The notes: generated by a model not told the origin, from the letters alone. A stretch of DNA of 64,000 bases from Homoserinimonas sp. OAct 916 (GCF_003260275.1 NZ_QJHB01000007.1:1-64000), one strand, 5' to 3'. Shown: positions 1 to 9,244, numbered from the stretch's first letter. Translations and numbers: made by a program.

Positions 1-65
1 CATCGTCAGCTCCATAGAAACGGGCATATCCCATATCGCGGCCGGTTCTGAGAAACCACGCCCAA

Positions 66-125
66 GCGGAGGTTTTCAAATGAGGCAACGTATATAGCTA
101 CGCGGAGGTTTTCTATGAGTCAACG
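66..125. repeat. Pair of imperfect 24-25 bp direct repeats
   Basis: Two near-identical blocks, at 66-90 and 102-125, share GCGGAGGTTTTC, then A(A/T)(A)TGAG, then CAACG, separated by 11 bp. They lie in the non-coding 5' edge of the window (1-243), where I recognise no gene. They could be operator-like sites or an old duplication. Function is not determinable from the sequence. Confidence 0.5.
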
Positions 126-243
126 CGCTCACTGGCACTACCCACCCTGCATGCTAAACTAGTGCGTAGTCTTAACAGTTCCCTGTTTGGTAATCCCGAG
201 CGGCTCACAGCCCACTCGGCCCGGCATCGTAAGGGGGTCTCGC

Positions 244-441
244 ATGGGGCGTGGCCGTCAAAAAGCAAAGCATACAAAAATCGCGCGAGAGCTGAAGTCG
301 TTCAGTCCTGACGTCAACTATGACGCGCTCCAAAGAGAGTTGGGGTCGAGCGCTCATTCTGACGAGGATTATTCCAAGTGGGCCGACTATGAGCCCGAGG
401 GCACTTCCGCCGACCGCCGTGCGGAGCCCAAGCACGCGTAG
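244..441 (+). CDS. DUF3073 family small protein
   Basis: A 65-residue, highly charged protein of unknown function. The N-terminus MGRGRQKAKHTKIARELK and the following SPDVNYDALQREL match the actinobacterial DUF3073 family, whose members are about this long and begin MGRGR-KAK-TK-ARELK. The ATG at 244 is preferred over upstream alternatives because a strong ribosome binding site AAGGGGG (231-237) sits seven bases before it and because the family starts at MGRGR. The C-terminal half is acidic (SDEDYSKWADYEPEG). No membrane segment or signal peptide is visible. The basic start suggests nucleic-acid contact, but that is inference. The stop codon is followed at once by a tandem repeat and a hairpin. 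Confidence 0.85.
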   Translation: MGRGRQKAKHTKIARELKSFSPDVNYDALQRELGSSAHSDEDYSKWADYEPEGTSADRRAEPKHA

Positions 442-562
442 CGTTCGCGTGTCGACTGAGCGTTCGCGTGTCGACTGAGCGTTCGCGTGTCGACTGAGCG
501 TTCGCGTGTCGACTGAGCGTTCGCGTGTCGACTGAGCGTTCGCGTGTCGACTGAGCGTTCGC
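441..562. repeat. 19-bp tandem repeat, six full copies plus partial
   Basis: The unit GCGTTCGCGTGTCGACTGA is repeated exactly at 441, 460, 479, 498, 517 and 536, followed by an 8-bp partial copy from 555. All six copies are identical, which implies recent slippage or a selected structure. Each copy contains GTCGAC. The first base of the array is the last base of the DUF3073 stop codon, so the array begins exactly at the gene end. There are no spacers, so this is not a CRISPR array. Confidence 0.95.
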
Positions 563-595
563 CCTCCACCCGGTTCAACGGGCGGCTCAAACGGT

Positions 596-634
596 GACGC
601 GCGCCGAAAGGGTTCTGCCCTTTCGACGCGCGTC
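596..634. terminator. Strong 17-bp hairpin between convergent genes
   Basis: Arms 596-612 and 618-634 pair over 17 positions with a single mismatch (604/626) around a 5-base loop, TTCTG. It separates the plus-strand DUF3073 gene from the minus-strand YceI gene, so it could act as a terminator for both. It lacks a clear U tract, so factor-independent termination is only probable. Confidence 0.65.
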
Positions 635-699
635 GACGTCAATTGGCGCAGTGGTCGGCCCGCGGATAACGCGACCCTGGCGCCCACCAGCTCAGACGG

Positions 700-1263
700 C
701 TAGTCCTGCTGCAGAACCGCCTGCAACTCGAGCGTGATCGTGACGGTCTCGCCGAGCAGAACGCCTCCGGTTTCCAGCGCTGCGTTGTAGGTGAGGCCGA
801 AATCTTCGCGTTTCACCTCGGCCTTCGCCGTGGCCCCCGCCTTGTAGTTTCCGTATGGGTCACCGCCAAAGCCGCCGAAATCAAAATCGAAGGTGACCGG
901 ACGGGTCACTCCCTTCATCGTGAGCATCCCATCGACGAGGAACTCCCCGTTGACCTCGCGCACCCCCGTCGAGACAAAGTCAATCGTCGGGTACTTCTCG
1001 GCGTCGAAGAAGTCGCCGGTTCGCAGGTGTGCGTCACGGTTCGGCTCGTTCGTGTTGACCGAGACCACCTCGGCCGACGCGGTGACAGTCGAGTCGAGCG
1101 GGTTCGGCGCCGTGACGAACGTGGCATTGAATTTCTCGAACTTGCCCTTGACCTTGCTGATCATCAAGTGCCGGATACTGAAACCGACCTCACTGTGGGT
1201 GGGGTCGATGGTCCAGGTCCCTTCTTTGTAGCCGGGAATGGTGGTGGTGATGGTGTTGCTCAC
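700..1263 (-). CDS. YceI family protein
   Basis: A 187-residue YceI-like protein, a lipocalin-like beta-barrel family that binds polyisoprenoid or other long hydrophobic ligands. The family signature is clear: YKEGTWTIDPTHSEVGFSIRH near the N-terminus, then a KGKFEKF segment, and the late GEFLVDGMLTMKGVTRPVTF and KREDFGLTYNAALETGG motifs. I chose the GTG at 1263 (VSNTITTTIPGYK) because AAGGAG lies about seven bases upstream; the reading frame stays open further upstream without family similarity. No signal peptide is seen, so the protein is probably cytoplasmic, as in many actinobacterial members. It is divergent from the HTH regulator at 1420, which is a natural candidate to control it (inference). 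Confidence 0.9.
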   Translation of the reverse strand: MSNTITTTIPGYKEGTWTIDPTHSEVGFSIRHLMISKVKGKFEKFNATFVTAPNPLDSTVTASAEVVSVNTNEPNRDAHLRTGDFFDAEKYPTIDFVSTGVREVNGEFLVDGMLTMKGVTRPVTFDFDFGGFGGDPYGNYKAGATAKAEVKREDFGLTYNAALETGGVLLGETVTITLELQAVLQQD

Positions 1264-1419
1264 ACGTGCTCCTTCAAAATAGAGAAAGGCCTGAATCATG
1301 GCCCGTATATACATGCAAACGCATGAACCTGCATTCTATTCCCCAAAAACGTGATTTTTCTCTACAGCGTCTGCCCCGGCCGAGCCGACCATGTCGCTTC
1401 TGTAGCAATCGTCGCCGGA

Positions 1420-2106
1420 ATGCCGTTGAATGGGGTCATGGCTTCCGGGGGACGACCGCTGTACCGAACCCTCGCTTCCTTGAGCCGGGTCAATCTGTTG
1501 CGCGCCCTGCAGTCCGGCGACCGAATGACCGTTGCAGAACTCGCCGCTGCCACCGGATTGCATCACAACACGGCCCGCGAGCACCTCGACCGGCTGATCA
1601 GCGCCGGGTTCGTCAGTAGGGAGGCTGAGGTGCGAACCAGTAAGGGCCGGCCGCGACAGTTGTACAGCATCGGACAGGCACGCACCGACCCGCGGCTGCT
1701 GAAGAATATCGACGAGGCACTGCGTCGCTCCGACCAGATCAGACGACTTCTGCGAGTTGACGATGTGATCACACCGCCAACATCGGTTCCAGGTTCGAAA
1801 ACCGAGATCAAGCACGACAATCCGCGCACAGACCAGCTTGACCTTCTCGACGACCACATGGATCGGTGCGGCATCGACGCGACCGTGAAGCAGGAGGCGG
1901 AATCCGCACGGGTGCAGATGCAGATGCAGAATTGCCCCTACTCGACGTTGGCAAAGGCACACCCACAGGTGTGCCAAACACACTTCAAGCTGGTACAGGA
2001 TGTACTGCAACGCGTCGACGGGCCGTTGGAGGCCGAGAGCATCAGCCCATTCGCGGATGAGAACCACTGCACACTCGACCTCCGCGAGGCGCCGGGCCAC
2101 AACTGA
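1420..2106 (+). CDS. HTH transcriptional regulator with C-terminal cysteine cluster
   Basis: A 228-residue winged-helix regulator of the ArsR/SufR-like type. The DNA-binding part is near the N-terminus (MTVAELAAATGL, then HHNTAREHLDRLISAGFV), followed by a wing with KGRPRQLY. The C-terminal half carries four cysteines, C150, C172, C185 and C217 counted from the ATG at 1420, in a segment NCPYSTLAKAHPQVC (C-X12-C). That spacing resembles Fe-S-binding regulators such as SufR, so an oxygen-, nitric-oxide- or redox-sensing role is plausible but inferred. The start is uncertain: the frame is open back to a GTG at 1351, and ATGs lie at 1420 and 1438. Neighbours are yceI (divergent) and, after the oxidase gene, the nitrate reductase operon, so it may regulate either. 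Confidence 0.8.
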   Translation: MPLNGVMASGGRPLYRTLASLSRVNLLRALQSGDRMTVAELAAATGLHHNTAREHLDRLISAGFVSREAEVRTSKGRPRQLYSIGQARTDPRLLKNIDEALRRSDQIRRLLRVDDVITPPTSVPGSKTEIKHDNPRTDQLDLLDDHMDRCGIDATVKQEAESARVQMQMQNCPYSTLAKAHPQVCQTHFKLVQDVLQRVDGPLEAESISPFADENHCTLDLREAPGHN

Positions 2107-2115
2107 ATCACCAGC

Positions 2116-2149
2116 GGGTTCAGCACCACAGTGGGTTCAGCACCACAGT
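2116..2149. repeat. Two exact copies of a 17-bp unit
   Basis: GGGTTCAGCACCACAGT occurs twice back to back (2116-2132 and 2133-2149) just after the regulator's stop codon. It fits the wider pattern of short tandem repeats at gene ends in this window. Confidence 0.85.
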
Positions 2150-2170
2150 GGGTCCCGCGGCACGATGGGG

Positions 2171-3547
2171 TCAGTAAACAGCTCCGGGATTGAGAATGTT
2201 TTGGGGGTCGAGTGCTGACTTGATCTTCTGGTTGAGCGCCATGACGTCAGCGCCGAGGTAGCCGGGCAGCCAGGCTTTCTTCAACCGGCCGACACCGTGC
2301 TCCCCGGTGATGGTGCCACCGAGTGAGATCGCGAGCTCCATGATTCGGTCGAACGCGGCCTGCGCCGTGGGCTGTCCGTCGGGATCAGCCGGGTCGTAGA
2401 CGATTGACGGATGGGTGTTCCCATCGCCGGCATGCGCCACGACGGCGACCGTCACCTCCAGCTCACGCGAGATCACCTCGATACCGAGCACCAGGTCACT
2501 GAGCCGGGAAACAGGCACGCCAACATCCTCCAGCATGATGGCCCCCATCTTCTCGACGGCGGGGAGCACAATACGGCGGGCTTCCACGAATGCCTCGCCC
2601 TCGTCTGGATCATCGGTTGAATACACCTCGGTGGCGCTGTTCCGTCGGCAGATCTCCGAGATGCGAGTGATCTCCGACGCAGCAAACTGTTCCGGCTCAT
2701 CGGACTGCACGATGAGCATCCCGGCTGCGTGGCGGTCCAATCCCATTCTGGTGTGATCCTCAACCGCGTTGATGCAGACCTTGTCCATGAACTCGAGCAT
2801 CGATGGCCGCATCGACCGGGTGATTGCGAGCACGCTTCCGGTCGCATCGGCCAGGGTCGCAAACGTGGCGACCAGCGTCGACGCCGGTCGCTGCGCCGGG
2901 ATCAGGCGGAGAACCACCTCAGTGATGATGCCGAGTGTCCCCTCGCTGCCGACGAACAGCTTGGTCAGGGAGAGGCCCGCGACGTCCTTGAGGCGTGGCC
3001 CGCCGAGCGTGACAGCGGTGCCGTCGGCGAGCACCACCGTCATCCCGAGCACATAGTCGCTGGTGACACCGTATTTCACACAGCAGAGGCCACCCGCATT
3101 GGTGGCGACGTTGCCGCCGATGGAGCAGAACTCGACCGACGACGGGTCAGGTGGGTACCAGAGTCCGTGCTCGGCGGCGGCGGCCTTGACCTCGGCGTTG
3201 AACGCCCCCGGCTGGGCGACGACCGTGTGGGAAACCGGATCGACATCGATCCTGCGCATTCCGTCGAGGGCCACGACAATGCAGCCGTCCATGACCGAGG
3301 AGCCCCCGGACAGACCGGAACCGGCACCGCGCGGAACCAGGGCGATCCCGTGCTCGGCGGCAAAGCGAACCGCCGCCTGCACGTCGGCGGTGCTGGAGGC
3401 GCGCACCACCGCCAGCGGCACACCGACCTCCGGGTCGTGGGAGCGATCGCGGCGGTACCCGTCCATCTTGTCGGGGTCGGTGATCACCGCGTCCTCGGGC
3501 AATGCCTGGATCAGGGGAGCGAGACTGGGCCCGGATGTCGCCGTCAC
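2171..3547 (-). CDS. FAD-linked oxidase, glycolate/D-lactate dehydrogenase (GlcD) type
   Basis: A 458-residue flavoprotein of the FAD-binding PCMH/GlcD family. These enzymes oxidise 2-hydroxy acids such as glycolate or D-lactate to the 2-keto acid and pass electrons to the respiratory chain. The FAD-binding half holds the hallmark VPRGAGSGLSGGS, then SIGGNVATNAGG and KLFVGSEGTLGIITEV. The C-terminal half holds VVAHAGDGNTHP and ITGEHGVGRLKK, and ends in the usual DPQNILNPGAVY. Length is normal. Translation starts at a GTG preceded by GAGG. The gene is divergent from narG across about 280 bp, so both may share a control region. No glcE/glcF partners are adjacent, so the exact substrate is unclear; D-lactate and glycolate are equally possible. 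Confidence 0.88.
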   Translation of the reverse strand: MTATSGPSLAPLIQALPEDAVITDPDKMDGYRRDRSHDPEVGVPLAVVRASSTADVQAAVRFAAEHGIALVPRGAGSGLSGGSSVMDGCIVVALDGMRRIDVDPVSHTVVAQPGAFNAEVKAAAAEHGLWYPPDPSSVEFCSIGGNVATNAGGLCCVKYGVTSDYVLGMTVVLADGTAVTLGGPRLKDVAGLSLTKLFVGSEGTLGIITEVVLRLIPAQRPASTLVATFATLADATGSVLAITRSMRPSMLEFMDKVCINAVEDHTRMGLDRHAAGMLIVQSDEPEQFAASEITRISEICRRNSATEVYSTDDPDEGEAFVEARRIVLPAVEKMGAIMLEDVGVPVSRLSDLVLGIEVISRELEVTVAVVAHAGDGNTHPSIVYDPADPDGQPTAQAAFDRIMELAISLGGTITGEHGVGRLKKAWLPGYLGADVMALNQKIKSALDPQNILNPGAVY

Positions 3548-3824
3548 AGTCGGGCACCTCTATAGAAACGCGGGGCAGGACAACGCATGGGAGTCATTGC
3601 AATGATCGTGAGCATGGCATCCATTCTGCCGGGAGTACCGCCACATTGGTCGAGCCCCCCAGGCAAACTGCCTTCACGAAAGCACCTCGGGTTGTTGCAA
3701 CCGTGAGAATTGGAGCATTTATCACGGTGTTCCGCGGTTGTCATCCTGCGTCGTTCCGGTGAGACTGGCGCCAGTGGCGTCAACCGCCGGAGTGAGGCGC
3801 TGCTGGAACGAACCAGGAGAAGCC

Positions 3825-6800
3825 ATGGCAAAGTCCGCTGAATCCTCATCGACGAGCGTCGGGACCGATGGGGCAGTCTCAGACTCCCTGTTGAAGCTGG
3901 GTCGATTTCTGCGCCGGGGCACGGTCTCCGAAGACCTGCGGTCTGTTTTTCTGGAGGGTGGCCGCACCGCAGACTCGTTCTACCGCGACCGATGGTCACA
4001 CGACAAAGTGGTGCGCTCCACCCACGGGGTGAACTGCACTGGCTCCTGCTCCTGGAAGGTGTACGTCAAAGACGGCATCATCACCTGGGAGACCCAGCAG
4101 ACCGACTACCCGACGGTGGGGCCGGACTCCCCGGAGTATGAACCACGCGGTTGCCCGCGCGGCGCCGCATTCAGCTGGTACACCTATTCACCCACCCGGG
4201 TGCGTTACCCCTACGTGCGAGGAGTGCTTCTCGACGCCTTCCGCGCCGCGAAGGATCGCACCGGCGACCCCGTACTGGCCTGGGCGGAAGTGACCGAGAA
4301 CCCGGAAACGGCGCGTGCGTACAAGCAGGCCAGAGGCAAGGGGGGCCTTGTTCGTGCCAGCTGGGACGAAGCGTCCGAGATCGTGGCCGCGGCCCACGTG
4401 CACACGATCAAGAAGTACGGCCCCGACCGGGTGGCCGGCTTCTCCCCCATTCCAGCCATGTCGATCATGTCCCATGGCGTCGGCTCCCGCTTCGTCACGA
4501 TGCTGGGCGGCACGATGCTGTCGTTCTATGACTGGTATGCCGACCTTCCGGTCGCCTCACCCCAGGTCTTCGGCGACCAGACCGATGTGCCCGAATCTGC
4601 CGACTGGTGGAACTCGTCGTATCTGATGATGTGGGGCTCGAATGTGCCGGTCACCCGCACCCCCGACGCCCACTTCATGGTGGAGGCAAGGTATCGCGGC
4701 CAGAAGGTGATCGTCGTCTCGCCCGACTACGCCGACAACACCAAGTTCGCCGACGAATGGCTCGCCGTGCACCCCGGAACCGACGCCGCCCTTGCCATCG
4801 CCATGGGCCACGTCATACTCAAGGAGTTTCTCCTCGATCGCAAGACGCCGATGTTTGTCGACTACCTGAAGCGCTTCAGTGACTCGAGTTACCTCATCGA
4901 GCTCACGAAGCGCGGCGACGCCTGGGTTCCCGGCAAGTTCCTGATGGCGGATGCCCTCCCGACCACAACGGCAGACGTTGCCAACCCGGCGTTCAAGCCA
5001 GTGCTTCTCGACCAGAACGCCAAACCCGTCGTGCCGAACGGATCCCTGGGGCACCGCTTCTCCGAGAGCGACGCGGGTCTGTGGAACCTCGACCTCGGAG
5101 ACGTGGATCCGCTGCTGTCCATCGCCGATGCCGCCGACTACGACCAGTCGACCGTCGCCATCGACCTGCCCAGGTTCGACCTCGAGCCACAGCCCGGCCA
5201 GGAGCACGCGGGCGGTTCCGGCTCCATCCGCCGAGGCGTTCCCGTGCGCCAGGTCGCCGGCCGCACCGTGACCACCGTGTTCGACCTGTTGCTTGCCCAG
5301 TACGGTGTCGGGCGCGACGGCATGCCCGGCAAGTGGCCGACCGGATATGACGACGCCTCCTCCCCCGGAACCCCGGCCTGGCAGGAAGGCCTCACCAACG
5401 TACCCGCCGCCGCCGCCGAGCGCATCGGCCGCGAGTTCGCGCAGAACGCCGAGGAGTCGAATGGCCGCTCCATGATCCTGATGGGGGCGGGCACGAACCA
5501 CTGGTTCCACTCCGACCTGATCTACCGTTCGTTTCTCGCTCTGACCACGATGACCGGTTGCCAGGGGAAGAACGGCGGCGGCTGGGCACACTACGTCGGT
5601 CAGGAGAAGATTCGCCCGCTCACCGGCTGGGCCCAGTACGCGTTCGGCCTGGACTGGGTGCGCCCACCCCGCCAGATGATCAGCACCGCCTACTGGTATC
5701 TGGCGACCGACCAGTGGCGGTACGACGGCCTGCCGGCCGACGCCTTGTCCAGCGCACAGGGCAACGGCCTGTTCAAAGACCGCACCACGGCGGACTGCCT
5801 GGTCGAGTCGGCCAAACGAGGCTGGATGCCCAGCTACCCGACGTTCAACCGAAATCCGCTCGACATCGTCGACCAGGCGGAAAAGGCCGGGGTCGAGCCC
5901 GCGCAGTATGTCATCGACCAGTTGACCAGTGGCGACATGCACTACGCGTGCGAAGACCCGGATGCCCCAGAGAACTTTCCCCGCGTGCTGAACGTGTGGC
6001 GAGCCAACATCATCGGCTCATCCGGAAAGGGCAACGAGTACTTCCTCAAGCACCTGCTCGGCACCGACGCCACGATCCGCGGGGCACAGTCTGAACCGGA
6101 ACGTCGGCCGAAGACGATGAAGTGGCACGAGGAGGCCCCCGAGGGCAAGCTCGACCTGCTGGTCACAAGCGACTTCCGAAACACGTCCACAACCGTGTTC
6201 AGCGACGTGGTTCTGCCCCCGGCGACCTGGTACGAGAAACACGACCTCTCGACAACGGATATGCACCCGTTCATTCACACGTTCAACCCGGCCATCGACC
6301 CACCGTTCCAGTCCAAAACGGACTTCGACATCTTCCACCTGTTGGCGAAGAAGATCTCCGAATACTCGGTCGAACACCTCGGGGTTCGCAAAGACCTCGT
6401 TGCGTCGCCCCTTTTACACGACACTCCAGACGCAATGTCTACGCCGCACGGTGTGGTCGTAGACAACCCCGAGCTGATTCCCGGGGTGACGATGCCCAAA
6501 CTCAGCGTCGTCGAGCGGGACTACCCGGCGTTCGCCGCTCGCATGGCTGCGCTCGGGCCGCTCACCGAGAAGCTCGGAATGGTCACGAAGGGCGTCAAGT
6601 TCAATCCGGATGTCGAGGTGGCCGACCTCGGCCATCGCAATGGTCTCGTGGAGGATGGGCCAGCCAAAGGTCGCCCGAAGCTGGACACCGACCTGAAGGC
6701 GTGCGAGATGATCCTCACCCTGTCAGGAACCACGAATGGTCGGCTCGGAACCCAGGGCTTTCGGCACCTGGAGAAGCAGACCGGCCAAAAGCTCGCACAG

Positions 6801-7580
6801 TTGGCGAGCGACAACGAGGGCAAACGATTCACTTTCACGGACATCTCCAACTCCCCGGTTCCGGTGCTCACCTCTCCCGAGTGGTCGGGAAGTGAACACG
6901 GTGGGCGCCGGTACAGTGCGTTCGTGGTCAACGTGGAGCACCTGAAGCCGTGGCACACCCTGACCGGCCGCCAGCACTTCTACCTCGACCACGACTGGAT
7001 CGAGGAACTCGGGGAGCAACTGCCGGTCTACCGTCCGCCGCTCGACATGCATCGGTTGTTCGACGGCTATGAGCGGGTCGGCTCGATGACGGCCACCGGC
7101 GCACCCGGCTCTGCCGGGAAGGCGGAGGTCACCGTGCGTTACCTCACCCCGCACTCGAAGTGGTCGATCCACTCCGAGTACCAGGACAACCTGATGATGC
7201 TGAACCTCTCGCGAGGCGGGCCGGGTATCTGGATGTCGCCCCTCGACGCCGAGAAGATCGGGGTTCGCGACAACGAGTGGGTCGAGTCGTACAACCGCAA
7301 CGGAGTCGTGGTCGCCCGGGCGATCGTCTCGCACCGCATGCCCGAGGGCACCGTCTACCTGTACCACGCGAAGGACCGCACCATCAACGTGCCGATCGCG
7401 GAGACGTCCGGCATGCGCGGGGGTACCAGCAACTCGCTCACGCGGATCCTGTTGAAGCCCAGCCACCTGATCGGCGGCTACGCCCAACTGTCATTCGCAT
7501 TCAACTATCTCGGACCGACCGGGAACCAGCGCGACGAGATCACCGTGATCCGCCGCCGTAGCCAGAAGGTGGAGTACTGA
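3825..7580 (+). CDS. narG: Respiratory nitrate reductase alpha subunit
   Basis: A 1251-residue molybdopterin catalytic subunit of membrane-bound nitrate reductase, reducing nitrate to nitrite on the cytoplasmic side with quinol electrons. The FS0 cluster ligands are visible as H67-X3-C71-X3-C75 and C110 (THGVNCTGSCSWK, EPRGCPRG). The Mo-ligand aspartate is D236 in SFYDWYAD. The C-terminal molybdopterin-dinucleotide domain is intact (RGGPGIWMSPLDAEKIG). The start at 3825 is supported by AGGAGA a few bases upstream and by the usual position of family N-termini. No Tat signal is seen, as expected for NarG. It is the first gene of a tightly overlapping narGHJI-TDT operon, with its stop overlapping narH by one base. 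Confidence 0.98.
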   Translation: MAKSAESSSTSVGTDGAVSDSLLKLGRFLRRGTVSEDLRSVFLEGGRTADSFYRDRWSHDKVVRSTHGVNCTGSCSWKVYVKDGIITWETQQTDYPTVGPDSPEYEPRGCPRGAAFSWYTYSPTRVRYPYVRGVLLDAFRAAKDRTGDPVLAWAEVTENPETARAYKQARGKGGLVRASWDEASEIVAAAHVHTIKKYGPDRVAGFSPIPAMSIMSHGVGSRFVTMLGGTMLSFYDWYADLPVASPQVFGDQTDVPESADWWNSSYLMMWGSNVPVTRTPDAHFMVEARYRGQKVIVVSPDYADNTKFADEWLAVHPGTDAALAIAMGHVILKEFLLDRKTPMFVDYLKRFSDSSYLIELTKRGDAWVPGKFLMADALPTTTADVANPAFKPVLLDQNAKPVVPNGSLGHRFSESDAGLWNLDLGDVDPLLSIADAADYDQSTVAIDLPRFDLEPQPGQEHAGGSGSIRRGVPVRQVAGRTVTTVFDLLLAQYGVGRDGMPGKWPTGYDDASSPGTPAWQEGLTNVPAAAAERIGREFAQNAEESNGRSMILMGAGTNHWFHSDLIYRSFLALTTMTGCQGKNGGGWAHYVGQEKIRPLTGWAQYAFGLDWVRPPRQMISTAYWYLATDQWRYDGLPADALSSAQGNGLFKDRTTADCLVESAKRGWMPSYPTFNRNPLDIVDQAEKAGVEPAQYVIDQLTSGDMHYACEDPDAPENFPRVLNVWRANIIGSSGKGNEYFLKHLLGTDATIRGAQSEPERRPKTMKWHEEAPEGKLDLLVTSDFRNTSTTVFSDVVLPPATWYEKHDLSTTDMHPFIHTFNPAIDPPFQSKTDFDIFHLLAKKISEYSVEHLGVRKDLVASPLLHDTPDAMSTPHGVVVDNPELIPGVTMPKLSVVERDYPAFAARMAALGPLTEKLGMVTKGVKFNPDVEVADLGHRNGLVEDGPAKGRPKLDTDLKACEMILTLSGTTNGRLGTQGFRHLEKQTGQKLAQLASDNEGKRFTFTDISNSPVPVLTSPEWSGSEHGGRRYSAFVVNVEHLKPWHTLTGRQHFYLDHDWIEELGEQLPVYRPPLDMHRLFDGYERVGSMTATGAPGSAGKAEVTVRYLTPHSKWSIHSEYQDNLMMLNLSRGGPGIWMSPLDAEKIGVRDNEWVESYNRNGVVVARAIVSHRMPEGTVYLYHAKDRTINVPIAETSGMRGGTSNSLTRILLKPSHLIGGYAQLSFAFNYLGPTGNQRDEITVIRRRSQKVEY

Positions 7581-9244
7581 TGCGCGTCATGGCCCAGATG
7601 TCGATGGTGATGAACCTCGACAAGTGCATTGGATGTCACACCTGTTCGGTCACCTGCAAGCAGGTCTGGACCAACAGGGACGGCATGGAATACGTGTGGT
7701 TCAACAATGTGGAGACCAGGCCCGGCCTGGGCTATCCGCGGGGGTATGAAGACCAGGAGAAGTGGAAGGGCGGCTGGGAGCGCACCAAGCGCGGCCGGCT
7801 CAAGATGCGCGCCGGCGGGCGGATGTCGTTGTTGTTCCGAATCTTCGCCAATCCCAACCTGCCGACGATCGACGACTATTACGAGCCGTGGACCTACGAC
7901 TACGACATGTTGACGAAGGCACCGCAGACGAAGAACGGCCCAGTCGCGCGGCCCAAGTCGCAGCTCACCGGCAAGGACCTCGACATCCAATGGTCTGGAA
8001 ACTGGGACGACAACCTGGGCGGTTCGCAGGAGACCGCCGCTGATGACCCCATCCTCGCCCACATGAGCGAGCACGTGAAGATGGAGTTCGAAGAGACCTT
8101 CATGTTCTACCTGCCGCGCATCTGCGAGCACTGCCTGAACCCCACCTGCGTCTCGGCCTGCCCGTCCGGCGCGATGTACAAGCGCGAGGAGGACGGCATC
8201 GTCCTGGTCGATCAGGACGCCTGCCGCGGTTGGCGCATGTGCGTGTCGGGGTGTCCGTACAAGAAGGTCTATTTCAACCACAAGACCAACAAGGCCGAGA
8301 AGTGCACCCTCTGCTACCCGCTCATCGAGCAGGGCAAGCCCACGATCTGCTCGGAGACCTGTGTCGGCCGGTTGCGTTACCTGGGGCTGATGCTCTACGA
8401 CGCCGATGCCGTGCTCGAGGCCGCCAGTATCGAGAACGAACACGAGCTGCTGGAAGCCCAGCGCAATGTGATGCTCGACCCGTTCGACCCGGCGGTGATC
8501 GCCGCGGCGAAGTCCGAGGGAATGGCCGACGACTGGATCGAGGCGGCCCAGAAGAGCCCGATCTACAAATTGCTCAGTGAATACAAGGTGGCCCTGCCGC
8601 TGCACCCGGAATACCGCACGATGCCGATGGTCTGGTACATCCCGCCGCTGTCTCCGGTGGTCGACGTCGTCTCCAACACCGGCAACGACGGTGAAGACGT
8701 GCGCAACCTGTTCGCGGCGATCGACAAGCTGCGAATCCCACTCGAGTACCTAGCCGGACTGTTCACCGCAGGCGACACCGCACCGGTGGAACAGTCCCTG
8801 AGGAAGCTGGCGGCGATGCGCTCGTACATGCGTGACATCAACCTCGGCAACGAGCCGGATGAATCCATCGCACAGGCTGTCGGAATGACCGGCACCGAGA
8901 TCGAAGCGATGTATCGACTGCTGGCGATCGCAAAGTACGAGGATCGGTACGTCATCCCGAAGGCACACGTCGAACAGGCCCGTGACCTGGAAGACCTGGC
9001 CTGCTCGCTCGACGGCGATGGGGGACCTGGCATGGGTGGCCCGGAGCGGTCCGACAGGCTGCGGTCGCCCCGCAAGCCGGCGACACCATCCGGAGCAACA
9101 GTGGCGGGCTTCAAGGCGCTCAAGAACATGAGCGATCCGACCCAGCCGTCCACCCCTGGACGGCTGAATCTGCTCAATTGGGATGGGCGCGGGGGCGACT
9201 CCGGGCTGTTCCCGCCGGCTGAGCCCGCTGGGGGTTCAGCATGA
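7580..9244 (+). CDS. narH: Respiratory nitrate reductase beta subunit
   Basis: A 554-residue iron-sulfur electron-transfer subunit that carries electrons from the NarI hemes to NarG. The four cysteine groups are visible: CIGCHTCSVTCKQ near the N-terminus, then CEHCLNPTCVSACP, then CRGWRMCVSGCP, then CTLCYPL with CSETCVGR. The tryptophan inside CRGWRMC marks the NarH-type [3Fe-4S] site. The C-terminal nitrate-reductase domain follows. The tail after about residue 475 is glycine- and proline-rich and carries no recognised domain. Start and stop overlap narG and narJ (TGATG and ATGA), implying translational coupling and equimolar synthesis. Confidence 0.98.
   Translation: MRVMAQMSMVMNLDKCIGCHTCSVTCKQVWTNRDGMEYVWFNNVETRPGLGYPRGYEDQEKWKGGWERTKRGRLKMRAGGRMSLLFRIFANPNLPTIDDYYEPWTYDYDMLTKAPQTKNGPVARPKSQLTGKDLDIQWSGNWDDNLGGSQETAADDPILAHMSEHVKMEFEETFMFYLPRICEHCLNPTCVSACPSGAMYKREEDGIVLVDQDACRGWRMCVSGCPYKKVYFNHKTNKAEKCTLCYPLIEQGKPTICSETCVGRLRYLGLMLYDADAVLEAASIENEHELLEAQRNVMLDPFDPAVIAAAKSEGMADDWIEAAQKSPIYKLLSEYKVALPLHPEYRTMPMVWYIPPLSPVVDVVSNTGNDGEDVRNLFAAIDKLRIPLEYLAGLFTAGDTAPVEQSLRKLAAMRSYMRDINLGNEPDESIAQAVGMTGTEIEAMYRLLAIAKYEDRYVIPKAHVEQARDLEDLACSLDGDGGPGMGGPERSDRLRSPRKPATPSGATVAGFKALKNMSDPTQPSTPGRLNLLNWDGRGGDSGLFPPAEPAGGSA

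Noticed and set aside
441-562. Possible CRISPR array
   Set aside because: Copies are directly adjacent with no spacers and the unit is only 19 bp.
205-687. Minus-strand open frame with a repeated RERSVDTRTL-like protein
   Set aside because: It is a product of the 19-bp tandem repeat (period 19 codons) over the DUF3073 gene, with no start signals or family match.
4557-5942. Long minus-strand open frame inside narG
   Set aside because: narG is intact on the plus strand; the antisense product has no recognisable domain.
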